DNA of 64,000 nt from Chaetoderma sp. LZ-2023a (GCA_034401795.1 CM067366.1:79927647-79991646); one strand, 5' to 3'. Positions 21,193 to 33,075 are shown, counted from the stretch's first letter. The notes: generated by a model not told the origin, from the sequence alone. A program made the numbers and translations.

Positions 21193-22427
21193 CTATGTTA
21201 CATAATTGTCACGTTTGGATACTCCATTTATAAATTTATCCCACAGTTTTTCCTTCTCCTCCGTCTTTGAGTTCCACGACATTTGTGATGCTTTAATTTT
21301 CGCCATCCAAAGGGCCAATTCAAAATTTCCCCTCCCATAAATTTCCCGTCTCATGTCCGTTTTCTGCAACCTCACAATGTTATGAATTTTTTCTACTAAG
21401 GAATTTTCTGCGTCTTCCAGTTACATTCTAATTTTAAAATATGATTCAGACTTTCACAGGAATTATTCTTCCTGTCCATGGGTAGCCATTTATGGTTCTG
21501 TAGTGGTGTGTAAATATATTGTTTAATAGTACATGTCAAGGATTTAAAATAGGGGACAAATGACCAGAAATGGTCTGAATAGTTATTTTCCAAGTGTATA
21601 GCCTTTTTGTCGAATTCATAATCATCGCTTGACGATAACAGTCCATCTGAGCCGAATATGTCAAGAATTATTTCTTTTTTAATTTTATCATTAACGCCGA
21701 CTTGATTTTAAATACCGTTTAACATTTTCTTTGAGGTGACGTCTACAAAGAATTTGTTCGGAAGAAGAAAAACTATTTTTAATAGCTTTTGTTAAACCCT
21801 TTTCCTCATCCAAACCTAACAATAACTGTGTCCCGCTAGCCTGCATTCCACCGATATCGCCGTCTAATTTGCTCTGCAAGTGGGAAAATAATTTGTGGTA
21901 GGTTTCATGGCATCCATCCAGTGAGGAAAGACTGGTCCTAACATGATTGGGTGTTTCTGTTTCGATTTACGTAGTGGGTTTGCATTGTGATAAACTGGAG
22001 TGGTCACATAGCATGGGCCTAAATTAAATGTTCTATCTACACCTAGCACACTGGGATGAGCAGCATCGGTTGCACATAAGTTCTTAATATCACAAATTTC
22101 TGCTGTTCCTGATTTCGAATTAATATTGATTCCTATTTGGCAGCTGATCTCAGCTGCGCCAAACCGCATGATACAGCTAGGGTCAACCTCTCTAACGAGC
22201 TTGTGTAATCAAGTTCTCCATTAATGCTGGTGCAAATTGAGCACATGTACTCATCCGGAATGTTAGCTAACTCTGTTAATTGTGTAGACGTCAGACCCTC
22301 ACATGATGCATGGAACCATTTACCACACTTGTTGCAGTAAATGGAGCCATCTTGACAGTCGCCATCATCACATGATCCACATGGCCATTTTGGGCTTCCC
22401 CGTGGTCGCCTTCTTCTCTTGCCCTGT
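21193..22427 (-). pseudogene. Decayed MULE-like transposase with N-terminal PHD finger
   Basis: Read on the minus strand, about 22427-22210 encodes a Cys/His-rich module (PCGSC, YCNKCGKWFHASCEGL, MCSICTS) with PHD-finger spacing, preceded by a basic KRRRRPRG stretch. After a frame change, 22169-21193 carries a transposase-like order. LGVDRTFNL may hold the first catalytic Asp and LLLGLDEEKG the second. LCRRHLKEN matches the C/H motif after the second Asp in MULE transposases, and NNSCESLNHILK lies in the C-terminal part. At least four frame pieces show decay. The MULE assignment is from motif order and could be a related DDE family. Confidence 0.6.
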
Positions 22428-22467
22428 ACGAATCAATAAGATATGATTGGATTATTAGCAATGTGTG

Positions 22468-22488
22468 TGTGGGTGTGTGTGTGTGTCC
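22468..22488 (+). repeat. (GT)n microsatellite
   Basis: Short GT repeat with one GG interruption. Confidence 0.85.
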
Positions 22489-22671
22489 ACGTACATACAT
22501 GCGTGTGTTAAACATGGAATTTCAGAAGCAAAGAGAGGACGGACAATTAACCATTTAAATTTAAATTCAATACTACCCAGTAAAGTTATGACTATTTTGA
22601 AACTAATAGATATGAATAACTGAAGAGAAGATAATCCAGAAAATAACTCGGAAAATTAATCAGACTACGTA

Positions 22672-22697
22672 CAATAATAATAATAATAATAATAATA
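22672..22697 (+). repeat. (AAT)n microsatellite, LINE 3' tail
   Basis: On the minus strand this is the (ATT)n tail following GCGCACTATAAATATCCT, the typical end of CR1/L2-type LINEs. Confidence 0.9.
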
Positions 22698-22771
22698 GGA
22701 TATTTATAGTGCGCTATAATTCCACGCAAATATTGCGTGCTCTAAGCGCTTACAATAATAAAATAAAATGA

Positions 22772-23320
22772 TCATACAGTTGGATATGCCTGACGGAACA
22801 AAAACGTTTTAAGATTTGATTTAAATATAGCTAGAGTGGATGAAGATTTAAGACTAGCTGGAAGATCATTCCATTCTGTAGAAGCAACAAAAGCAAATGT
22901 TCTGTGACCATAGGTTTTTGATTTAACTTTCGGAATTTTAAGCGGGTTTAGATTTGCAGATCTAAGTGGCCTGCTTGGCGTGTACGTTTCTAGCAGTTCT
23001 GAAAGGTAGGTTGGTGCTGTAGATATGATACATTGATAGGTTAGGCAGAGGACTTTGAAGCGTATTCTCTGTTCTATTGGAAGCCACTGAAGATCTTGGA
23101 GAATGGGACTGATATGATCACTCTTACGCTTTAGGGAAACAACTCTAGCGGCTGCATTCTGAATTGCTTGGAGTTTGCGCATAGCATCTTTTGAGGCGCC
23201 TATAAACAGACTGTTACAATAGTCTAACCTTGAGATAATTAATGTTAGTACCAGCATAATAGCAGCTTCGCGATTATGTATTTTCTGATGTTTGATATAT
23301 TCCGCAGCTGCATAAAACAC
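22772..23320 (-). pseudogene. LINE ORF2 C-terminal region
   Basis: This 182-residue continuation has SRLDYCNSLF, KLQAIQNAAARVV, HISPILQDLQWLPIEQRI and EWNDLPASLK, the standard CR1/L2 C-terminal series. It overlaps the RT frame by about 75 bases because of a frame change. Confidence 0.88.
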
Positions 23321-24879
23321 ACCTTACGCAGATAACGGACATGATGTTCCATACTAAGTTCATTGTCTAACATGACACCCAAGTCCTTAACAGTGTCTAC
23401 CAAGGGAATTTGAGCTGAGCCGATGGTAATCGCAGATAACTCTGTTTTGGCACGCCGAATTGCTGGCCCAATCAACATCGCTTCGGTTTTATCATCATTC
23501 AACATCAACACGTTAGAGGTCATCCATAATTTAATATCGGAGCAACAGTTTGTTATTTGATTGGAAGCGATAGTTGCAGTGGATGTGGATGGCGTAAAAT
23601 TGTTGATTAGTTGAATATCATCTGCGTAAAGGTGTCTTTTGATATTATGTTTTTCGATTACTGAACCTAGTTGTCGAGTGTACAGGGTGAATAGAACGTG
23701 GCCCAGTATAGACCCTTGTGGTACGCCGCACGTAAGCTGGATTGATTCCGAAGGGGTTCCATTTATGTATACTGATTGACATCTATCAGTCAAGTATGAA
23801 TGAAACCAATCTAATGCAGGACCTTTGACACCGAATGCACGACTTAGTTTAGAGAGTAGGTTTTCATGGTCGATGGTATCGAATGCAGCGCTGAGGTCAA
23901 GTAGAATTAGTAACGAGACATTACCCATATCGATACCACTTCGAATATCATTTATCACTCTTAATAACGCTGTCTCCGTGCTATGACTCTGTCTATAAGC
24001 AGATTGGAAAGGCTCATGTAGCTCGTGTGAATTCAAGTGTACAGATAGTTGTTTACATACGGCCCGTTCAACAAGTTTTGAGATAAACGGCAGGTTAGAC
24101 ACGGGTCTATAGTTCTTTAATACGTCTTGATCAAGACCTTGTTTTTTAAGCAGCGGATTGATTATAGCTTGCTTGAAGACCTTTGGCATGACACCCGACT
24201 CTAGACTAGAGTTAATGATTAATGTTATTGTTGGAAGTAAAATGTCCAAATATTCAAATATCATTTTGGTTGGGACAGGGTCAAGAGCACAAAATGTTGG
24301 TTTTGATTCTTTGAGGAGAAATGAGACGTCTTGTTCAGAGAGAGGCTGAAAATGGTCGAGGTAGCCATGTTCGAATGCTGGTTCATCACACGTGGACATT
24401 GTCGAGACAGTGGATTGATGTAACTGACTTCGAATATCATCAATCTTATTTTGGAAAAACTGTGAGAATGATCTAGCAATCTGCGCATGATCGTTGTTAT
24501 CAGGAAGTGAGGAGTCTTTGCGCTTACCCATAAGAGTGGACATTATATTATGAAGCTCTTTTGGGTTGGATTTGCATTCTGAAATTTTATTGTTGAAGAA
24601 CATTGCTTTTGCCCTATCAATGAGCCTTGTAACATTGTTCCTAGCTTGGACATAGATCTGGCGATGGACTTCTAGGCGTGACTTCCTCCATCTCCTTTCG
24701 GCCTTCCGCCTATTCCCTTTTTCTAGCCTGACTTCTTGTGTAAAAAGCCAATGAGATTGAGATCTTTGGGGAATCATCTTAATTTTCTCAGGAGCATGCT
24801 TATCTAAAAGCCGTAACAATATGGCAAAAGTAAGTAAATGCGCAAGACTTCTACCAATATCAAAACTATAATTAGGCAA
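23245..24879 (-). pseudogene. LINE reverse transcriptase (CR1/L2 group)
   Basis: The 544-residue frame begins in the linker between endonuclease and RT. RT motifs in order are KNYRPVSNLPFISK (motif 1), FQSAYRQSHSTETAL, LDLSAAFDTIDH (motif A), GVPQGSILGHVLFTLY (motif B) and HLYADDIQL (catalytic YADD). The thumb includes LMLNDDKTEAMLIG and VKDLGVMLD. The frame ends near 23245 and the protein continues in an overlapping frame. It would carry out target-primed reverse transcription. It lacks its N-terminus. Confidence 0.9.
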
Positions 24880-26330
24880 ACAATTTTAGCTAATTTAATT
24901 ATCACTAAGTTACTAAAACTTTATACTTTGACACATTTCCGTACAACAAATGGTAAACAAATTTGAATCAAAATGTGTAAACTTTGAATCAACCTTGAAA
25001 CAAGAATGATATTTTCGTGGAAAATATTAGGGTATATATATCTAGGTTGAGTAAATTTGAGTAGAATTTAGGGTTTCTAATTCCATATTGCTAGCTAAAT
25101 AACAATGCCATATGCGTGAAAAAGGCATATCCATTGATTACCAAGATCAATGGTCATCGGGTATATTACGTTATTTCATCATCTTTATTCATATTGTTCA
25201 AGGTGTAAGTTAAAGGCTGCGCATGTAATGCTTTCACTACAAAGGCGTGAATGTTAGAGGCCCCCCCCCCCCCCACCAATGCAAAAACACGCTCACAGGT
25301 CGTTTCTGTGAAGCGTGGTCATTAAATATAGGCACCCTTTATATAGAGGTGGTCTTTAGAGCAGGGTTGACTGTCTTAGATTTTGAGTTGCAACTCGTAC
25401 ATTATAAGTTTGTCTGCCACTTTTGCCGACCTGTCAGTTTCAGTCAGTAAATTTTTGGATATTTCTGACAAGTGCCTAGAGGGCACTTGCACTTGTTTGT
25501 GTGTTGGGTGCAAATTCACATCACAGCAAATTGAAAGCAATCTAAACATTTGTAATAAATTTTGCATTCTTTGATTAATATCATACAAAAATCATTTCCT
25601 CTTTATTTAAAATTGTATTATTTCTCATTCAATGCCACCTATAGCCGCCGCCTGTCATTCTAGAAACAGAGGTATGGCTTCATACGCTTTCTCGATCTCG
25701 CGGGTGCTGATAGTCACTGGGGACTCGCGGACAGTCAGCAGGTACTCGTGGACAGTCACCGGGTACGCGCGGACGGTTGCGCGTGGCCACTGCCGGTAAC
25801 AGACGTTAGCGGACTGTAAATATTATGATCGCTTCCCTGAGATACTGGAATCTGATAGCGAGCATATGTTGACCAAACGTTTATCACTACGTTTATCCAA
25901 CATTGTTTGGCTGATCCGCCCAACGTTAGCAGTACGTTATTGGGGCCAACGTTGAGCCAACGGGCATAAATCTATGAAGATATTTAAACTAGCACACCAG
26001 AGAGCATCATTTAACAATTTAAAAATTAAAAGGTGAATATTATGTTGATTTTGTTTGATATACTGTGAAATTTCCAATGCTGGCTCAATGTCGGCTCAAC
26101 ATGGGCAAACAAGTGATGCACCAAAGTTGTAATGCCAACCTTTTGCAAACGGTGGCCCAATGTTTACATCATCATCATCATCATCTGTTGCGACGTTGGA
26201 GGCCATGTTTGGCCTATTGCCGATTTAATTATTTTATTTTTTTTCATTGCTGTGGTTGTTTGTGCAATGTGCGGATAATGGTTGAAGTTCTTTTTTTACT
26301 GTTTGTATTATAGGGTTGCTGTGGTATATG
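24880..26330. other. Non-coding stretch with short repeats
   Basis: It has a C14 run at 25261-25274 and repeats of the form CGGACAGTCACCGGGTAC at 25710-25780. CCAACGTT-type motifs face one another at about 25895-25965, and (ATC)n lies at 26167-26182. No gene was recognised. Confidence 0.5.
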
Positions 26331-27225
26331 TACAATTTACAATGTACATATACATCTTTGATCTGGTAAGACAGACCCACATTATTGAAGTGCAGAAACC
26401 TCTGGTTCTTCATGATGTGGCTTGAAGGGCTGGTAGGGCAATCCCACCTGGCTCAGCCACTTACAATAAGCATAATTTTTAAAATGTACAATATATATAT
26501 ATATATTTACATCCATGTGGGTGGAAAGCCTGACCCTCCTTGCAAGCTTGATTGAATGATAGGACCGACCCACCTTATCAGTGCACATCTAACCTCATAT
26601 GGATGGTAGGATACGCCCACCTGCCCTGGATTAATATGTGTGGAGATATATACAATATGTATCATTAATATGTTTCGTGATTGGTAGGACCAATCCTCCT
26701 TGTCAATTTACTTGGGGGTGGGGGGGCTGTGACAGTTACGATTACAGTTCGATGTATTCTTCCAGATTAATATGTGTAGAGATATATACAATATGTTGGC
26801 TGGTACCGGGTACTAAAACATAGGACTTAAGTACAGCAAGAACTCATCTATTGACCTGTTGGGGCTGGTAAGGCTGACTCGCATAATTAGCTTACTGAAA
26901 TGGTAGGACATACCCACCTCATCAGTACGTTTACATTATTACAATTTAGTTGTTTATGTGCTTGTTGCGGATGAGAGTATTACATTATAGGTTGGCTGTG
27001 GACTAGTAATAGAACATGGACCAGGAACAGCATAGCTGGTTTAGCTGGTGGGGTGGACCCGCCTCATTAATACATTTCATGATTGGTCGGACCATCCCAC
27101 CTTGTCAATTTACTTGGAGGACTGAGACAGTTATTATTTTCAGTTCGGTGTATTCTTTCATGATTGGTAGAACTGACCCACCTCGTCGATATACTTGGGA
27201 AGTTATCTCAACATGTTGGTGGCAG
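26330..27225 (+). repeat. Diverged tandem repeats with TGGTAGGACxxACCCACCT
   Basis: Variants of TTCATGATTGGTAGGACxxACCCACCTxGTCAATxTACTTG recur near 26425, 26560, 26683, 26910, 27072 and 27163. ATTAATATGTGTAGAGATATATACAATATG blocks occur at 26632 and 26765. The spacing is irregular, as in an old satellite. Confidence 0.65.
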
Positions 27226-27226
27226 G

Positions 27227-28014
27227 TTAACTTGTCTCAAGATCCTTTTCGCACATCCTCACTTCCATTTGGGTCACTTTGCCTCCAGATTCAGCCATTA
27301 CATATGTATAATCAGGGTGGTCCGTACCAATCCTCATTACCTTGCATTTATGGGGATGGAATTTCAGTAACCATCGTTCTGACCAGAGTTGAAGATTGTC
27401 AATATCTTTTTGTAGTATATGGCAGTCCTCTACTGATGCAATTGCCCGGAAGACTTTAATGTCATCGGCAAACAATTGTATGTAGCTGTGGACAACATCC
27501 AGCAGATCATTGTTATAGATCAGACACCTAGATGGGTCCTAGGACACTTCCCTGTGGGACTCGACTAATGACATCAGCCCATGGTGAATACGATCCGTTC
27601 ACGCAGACTGGTGTCTGCACGATAGGAAGGCTAGGATCCAGGTAGAGACCTGGCCTCCAATTTCATAGCTCCATAGCTTGGCGAGGAGTCTTGAATGTGG
27701 CACAGTGTCGAAAGCTTTTTGAAAATCAAAATAAATTGCGTCTGCGAAACTGTTTGTCTAGCAGTTCTGTCCACGTTTCTGTTACTGTCAATAGCTGCGT
27801 CGTGCAGGAAAGTGCTGCCCTAAATCCATGCTGCTGGTCTGCGAACAGGTTGTTGAGGGTCATGTGATTGACTATGCTATCTCTGACTAAGGACTCTAAC
27901 ACTTTCCAACAAATTGAAGTTAGACTGATAGGCCTATAGTTACCGGCTGATCTCTTGCTGCCCTTTTTGAAAGTAGGCGTTACATTGCTTTGCCGCCAGA
28001 TATCGGGTACATTG
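27227..28014 (-). pseudogene. LINE RT fragment, downstream part
   Basis: RT motif 1 (GNYRPISLTS) is at about 27960-27930 and the catalytic FADD is near 27470. The frames 28014-27726 and 27475-27227 are offset, and the stretch between them is degenerate. Not functional. Confidence 0.8.
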
Positions 28015-29096
28015 CCTTCTAGTAGGGCTGCGCGATATACCGATACCATATTTAAAACCGATATCCTGCACTGACGGTTTCATAACCGATTATAAGAAAG
28101 AAATATCGAAAAACCGAATATGAACATATTTTCGGTTTTTCATATCAGGATTGTTAAAAATAAAAGATACTAACGAGCATGAAAGTGTAATGAATAATAA
28201 TGACCATACTTTCCATTAAGCTACGTTCGGGGCAACTAATAATTGAACGTGGCCCCAATTGCGCATAGTGTGTAACTCCATGTAATTCGCTGTATGCCGA
28301 AAGAAATCAAGCAGCGAATTAATTAAATAAATATCCACTCGTCTTTTCTCTGGTAGCCTCCGATAAATTTGCAATATAAAACAATACTAACGCGAGAATT
28401 TGTCATTGAAATTTGTATCGGGGAACACATTTCTAAACAACGGCATCCATTTTATTTACGTCACCGGCTAATTAACATAATGCGAAGTCGTCCCAAAACT
28501 AAATCGCCCGAATGCATACAAATCTCGCCAATAAATATAATGCTGAATACATTTTGCTGATTAGGATATAATTTTAAATAAAATTATTACTCAAGCCGTT
28601 TTTAAAATGTTATCTTCTATACACAATATCATATTAACTTATGAAATTCGCGTTCGCAATATTACAGTTAATATTTTCTTCAAGGCATGATTTCGTCGCC
28701 GGGCCGAATTGGAAATGAAAGAAGAAAGGGAGATAATTACATCATAATTAATTACAATCACGTGATTTACGTCTTTTCGCAACCTGTTTTGCTGATGATT
28801 TATGATTAATTTTGACAAAATAAACGATGCTTATTTAACTGTGCGTAATATTTAGGTGGTCTAATTAATAATTTCACTCCCGCGATGATGGATATTATGA
28901 GGTATATTAAGCTTTAAATGCGTAAAATGTTACGAATGTATCAGGGCGTGAAAATACGTTCTGTTTTCGTGCTATTTTTTATAATTTAAATGTTTTGTTT
29001 CATGTCCATAAAACCGATATTCGGTTAAAACCGATATGAAAAGTCATATCGAAACCGATATGGCTGTACGCCAAACCGCGCAGCCCTACCTTCTAG
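28015..29096. mobile_element. Non-autonomous hAT element with 8-bp target duplication
   Basis: The element spans 28023-29088 (1066 bases). Its ends are TAGGGCTGCGCG and, on the other strand, TAGGGCTGCGCGG. Perfect 8-base duplications CCTTCTAG flank it at 28015-28022 and 29089-29096. Inside are CCGATAT/ATATCGG inverted motifs but no transposase. The duplication length and TAGGGCTG ends place it in the hAT superfamily. Confidence 0.92.
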
Positions 29097-29369
29097 GCTC
29101 TTTGAAAAGATGATATAGAGTGGCAATGATAGTGTGTCACTAAGTTCTTTTAGTACCCATGGGTGTATATTGTCTGGTCCTGCAGATTTATTTGTTTTGA
29201 GTTTACATAGTTTGTCTCGAACATTATCTACTGTCAGAGTTAATTCACACAATGGTGACTGCACTGGGTGTTGGCTACATTGTATATTCGCGTCGTCTTC
29301 TTTGGTAAAAACACTAACGATGAAGTCATTGAGCACTACAGCCTTATCACTGTCAGATGTTGCTTTTAA
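29097..29369 (-). pseudogene. LINE RT fragment, upstream part
   Basis: Read on the minus strand, it contains VLNDFIVSVFTKE and NKSAGPDNIHPWVLKEL, typical of the segment before RT motif 1. It is cut on one side by the hAT element and on the other by the MITE at 29372. Confidence 0.8.
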
Positions 29370-29371
29370 TA

Positions 29372-30903
29372 CCCCGCCAAAAAATTTGGCGGGATATTAT
29401 GTAATGCCGTCATCCGGGTAGGCGGGTATGCGGGTGGCAGAGTTATTTGCGGATGATAACTCCGTTGCCGTTTGTCAGATCACATTGAAACTTCATAGGG
29501 TGGTTGGTCTTGGGAAGAAACCTAGCGAAATCGACGATGATCCGAAATCCAAGATGGCCGCCAGCTACCGGTGGCCATCTTGAAAATTGGTTTCCGGATG
29601 ATAACTCTGTTACCGTTTGGCGGATCGCATTGAAACTTCATAGGGTGGTTGGACCAGGTCTTGGGAAGAAACCTATTGAAATGGACGATGATCCGAAATC
29701 CAAGATGGCCGCCAGCTACTGACGGCTATCTTGAAAATTGGTTTCCGAATGATAATTCCGTTACCGTTTGTCGGATCGCATTGAAACTTCATAGGGTGGT
29801 TTGACTAGGTCTGGGGAAGAAACCTATCGAAATTGATAATGGTCCGAGATCCAAGATGGCCGCCAGCCACCGGTAGCCATCTTGAAAATTGGTTTCCGGA
29901 TGATAACTCCTTTACTGTTTGTCGGATCGTAATGAATGTTCATAGGGTGGTTCGATTACATCTGGGGAAGAAACCTATCGAAATCGGTGATGATCTGAAA
30001 TCCAAGATGGCCGCCAGCCACCGGCGTCCATCTTGAAAATTGGTTTCCGGATGATAACTCCGTTACTGTTTATCGGATCGCTTTGAAACTGCATGGAGTG
30101 GGTGGACTAGGTCTGGGGAAGAAACCTGTCGAAATTGACGATGATCCGAAATCCAAGATGGCTGCCAGCCACCGTCGTCCGTCTTGAAAATTGGTTTCCG
30201 AATGATAACGCTGTTACCGTTTATCAGATCGCTTCGAGACTTCATAGAGTGGTTGGACTAGGTCTGAGGAAGAAACCTATCGAAATCGACAATGATTCGA
30301 AATACAAGATGGCCGCCAGCCACTGGCGGCCATTTGAAAATTTGTTTCCACAATAACTCCTTACCGTTTATCGGATCGCTTTGAAACTTCATAGGGTGGT
30401 TGGACTATGTGTGGAGAAGAAACCTATCAAAATTGACAATGATATGAAATTCAAGATGGCCACCAGCCACCATCTTGAAAATGGGTTTCCGATGATAACT
30501 CTGTTCCCATTTATCGGATCGCTTTGAAACTTCATAGGGTGGTTGGACTAGGTCTGGAGAAAAAACCTATCGAAATTGACGATGATCCGAAGTCCGAGAT
30601 GGCCGCCAGCCACGGGCTGCCATCTTGAAAGTTGTTTTCTGGATGATATCTCCGTTACCATTTATCGGATCACTTCCTATGGTTGGTGGAATATGTCTGA
30701 TGAAGAAACTTATCGAAATTTACGATAATCCGAAATCCAATATGGCCACCAGTCAGTGGTAGCCATCTTGAAAATTGGTTTCCGGACGATACCTCCTTGA
30801 CCATTTAACAGATCGCTTTGACACTTCATAAGGATGACTGGTCTGAGGAAGAAATAAATATTTTCTGATAGCTCTCATTCATTGGTTTGTCATCATGGCG
30901 GGG
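29372..30903. mobile_element. MITE carrying a 151-bp satellite array
   Basis: The ends are CCCCGCCA (29372-29379) and TGGCGGGG (30896-30903), with TA on both outer sides. Just inside the left end is the palindrome CCCGCCAAAAAATTTGGCGGG. The interior is a satellite of about nine units of 151 bases, each with GGTTTCCGGATGATAACTCC, a CATAGGGTGGTTGGA block and CCAAGATGGCCGCCAGCCAC. Unit starts fall at 29589, 29741, 29892 and 30043. No coding sequence. Confidence 0.75.
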
Positions 30904-30905
30904 TA

Positions 30906-31645
30906 TTGTGCACCATTTGCGGAGCTCTTGTTCTCAAATAAAACTGTAAGTGACATCAGATTAGAAGTTTTTGGCCAGAGATCTCCTGTCTCCGACAGTT
31001 CAGAGGAGAGCTTGGACCAAACAATTAAGAGTCCTACTGAGCATGAACAGCATGTGTCAGCCAGCAAAACATTCTCGGACATCACCATCTCAGAAACGAT
31101 CGAGGCAAATATCCTCATTAAACGCTCTCTTGGGGTCACCAAGGACCGCCAAATCTACAACATTGACTATCTACAGTGCTATTTGATTTTTCAGACTGGA
31201 GGATGCGAACAACCCGTCCAGGTCCTTCAAGAAGCTCATGCCTCACATGGAAACACACGCGCGCCATGTGACAGAGGACTCTTGAGCTATCAACTTTTCA
31301 CATATATAAAATATATACACATACATATATACTGTACCGGTACTGTTTTCCCAAATTTTTGCCACATGATATAACACTAGTAGCTTCAACTAGACAATCA
31401 TCATTCTACTTATTATTGTTTACTTCTTTGTTTTTCATTTATTTTTATTTCACCCATTTAAGACACCAGCCTTAGCACTGAAAACCCACAGCAAGAACGC
31501 TTAGCAAATCTGTGTACCATGTCATCGCCTCTGATGAGTCCTGCAGTTGGACGAAACACTATAAAGTCTGAATCATAAATCATGTCAGTCTGATCTATAC
31601 CCCCCCCCCCCAGTTTCTTCCCACCCAATGCCCATCAGGCACATA
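30906..31645. other. Unassigned stretch
   Basis: A plus-strand frame of 159 codons (30895-31374) starts inside the MITE end and shows no known pattern. A C10 run is present at 31602-31611. I see no supportable gene. Confidence 0.4.
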
Positions 31646-31654
31646 TAAAATGCC

Positions 31655-31935
31655 AAACACGTACCGCCAACACCACCAAACTAATTGTTCCCCCCACACC
31701 ACCAGACACTGCCCACACCTTATCAAACAAGTACCGCCAGTAAAGGCACGCACCCCAACAACAAATACATCCAGTACCGCCAATACCACCATAGGTACCG
31801 CCAGGTACCGCCAACCACCATTCACCCACCACTGCCAGGTACTGCCAACACTGGTACCGCCAACACTGGTACTGCCAATACCGCCCACCCACACCGCCAA
31901 GCTGCCAAGAAAACCCCCACCCCCAAGGTCACGTG
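31655..31935 (+). repeat. GGTACCGCCAA-type simple repeats
   Basis: Irregular copies of CAGGTACCGCCAACAC are densest at 31790-31885. Long frames here on both strands are by-products of the repeat. Confidence 0.85.
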
Positions 31936-31992
31936 ACCGCCAGCTACCCAACATGCCCATATACGGTCACCCACGGTCATCCCACTGAAAAG

Positions 31993-32218
31993 TATAAAAG
32001 GAGCAAGCAAACTCGGCTCAGATCATTCAGACTTTTGGATCTGACAAAAGCAGGTTATTCAAGATACGTTGTTATCATCATCAATTATATGTATTGTATA
32101 CTGTTCACATCTGTGTGCTTTTTCATCAAAAAGAATTCTGTAAATAAGCAAACATAGCCTGTAAATTGACATACCGTTATTGCTAAGCTGCAATTTGTAT
32201 CCACGGAATTAAAATAAA
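31993..32218 (+). promoter_or_regulatory. TATA box to AATAAA unit, possible solo LTR
   Basis: TATAAAAG (31993-32000) is followed about 30 bases later by an ATTCAGAC initiator-like site, and AATAAA lies at 32213-32218. The spacing is similar to that of the LTR at 9963-11381, but no protein is encoded. The boundaries are not visible. Confidence 0.35.
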
Positions 32219-32378
32219 GTGCCCTAAAATAAAATTGCAGACTAACAGTTATGGCTGAGATCAAGGCCATTTTGATACAAATCTAGATTTGCATTTGGAA
32301 ATGCATAAATTCAGCATAATGCCAAGATTTTCGCCAATATCCAGTCAATGTAACACTGATGTCTTGTTGGTTTAATAA

Positions 32379-32483
32379 ATAACATGAATTTGTATATGGT
32401 TGAAATGTCCTAAATACATATATCCATGTATCGTACATTTGAAGCTAATTTTTCATCAGTCTTGGGGGGAGAATTCTGGAAAG
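32379..32483 (+). repeat. Interspersed repeat, copy 2
   Basis: Matches 15417-15522 over about 105 bases. Confidence 0.7.
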
Positions 32484-32639
32484 TCGCCATCAACTCTACC
32501 TTTAAGACTGGTAATAATTGGATGTAAATAGTAATATTTAATAATTGGTAATAAATGTAAAACGTTTTGCTGACCAGTTGTTTTGTACGGTTAACTGTTC
32601 TGCGGACTAGTATCTATAGAATTGTTTAAAATTTGAACC

Positions 32640-32990
32640 CTGAAAATGTCTATTTGCAGATCAAGAGTGTCGAGCAAATCATTCCAAGGGTAGAATTTCA
32701 AAACTAGTCTTCTTGATTTGCAAAAGAACATTTCTGATGATAATATATCTTTTGTTACCTACTTTAACGCTCATACCAGCCAAAAACGGCTTCTGTAGTG
32801 GTCTTGAGAAATGTCCATTTGCAGATCAAGAGAAAACAATTTTTGAAAATTTACCTCTGGAATGACTGGCTTGATAACCGAGCCAGTCATTCCAGAGGTA
32901 AATTTTCAAAAATACTCTTCTCTTGATCTGCAAATGGACATTTTATAGGAGAAAATTGGACTTTTTAAAAACTAATTTGATGGTTAAATG
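32640..32990. mobile_element. Foldback MITE family A, tandem pair
   Basis: The second unit is a long hairpin. TGTCCATTTGCAGATCAAGA (32813) and the bases after it face their near-exact complement ending AAATGGACA (about 32942), around a GATAACC loop. A diverged half unit precedes it (32640-32760). Bases 32681-32895 match 53100-53314 with eight differences in 215 and no gaps by eye. Confidence 0.85.
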
Positions 32991-33075
32991 GTTAAGAAGT
33001 GATTTGCTGCCGGGTTTGGCATTAACAGAGGTTTAAACATTCTGAATGAATGTTAATAGGGTTATTTAAAATTAA

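Larger units (their letters stand above)
22672..24879 (-). mobile_element. CR1/L2-type LINE, 5'-truncated
   Basis: This minus-strand non-LTR retrotransposon has a nearly whole RT region (24879-23245) and a C-terminal region (23320-22772). Its 3' UTR contains AAGCGCTTAGAGCACGC and it has an (ATT)n tail. No apurinic endonuclease domain precedes the RT, so it is 5'-truncated, as is usual for LINEs. Only one frame change is evident, making it the best preserved LINE here. Confidence 0.9.
27227..29369 (-). mobile_element. Jockey/CR1-group LINE split by a hAT insertion
   Basis: The minus-strand LINE pieces 29369-29097 and 28014-27227 join exactly across the hAT element at 28023-29088. Motifs are AGPDNIHPWVLKEL upstream, then GNYRPISLTSICWKVLE, then FADDIKVFRA, then LKFHPHKCK. 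Several frame changes occur, particularly at 27480-27730. It shares its motifs with the LINE at 11536-13071 and is probably the same family. Confidence 0.85.

Noticed and set aside
30895..31374. 159-codon frame after the satellite MITE
   Set aside because: It starts inside the MITE end, has no recognisable motif, and its end runs into AT-rich low-complexity sequence.
31595..32010. Overlapping frames of 60-120 codons on both strands
   Set aside because: By-products of GGTACCGCC repeats, with no family pattern.
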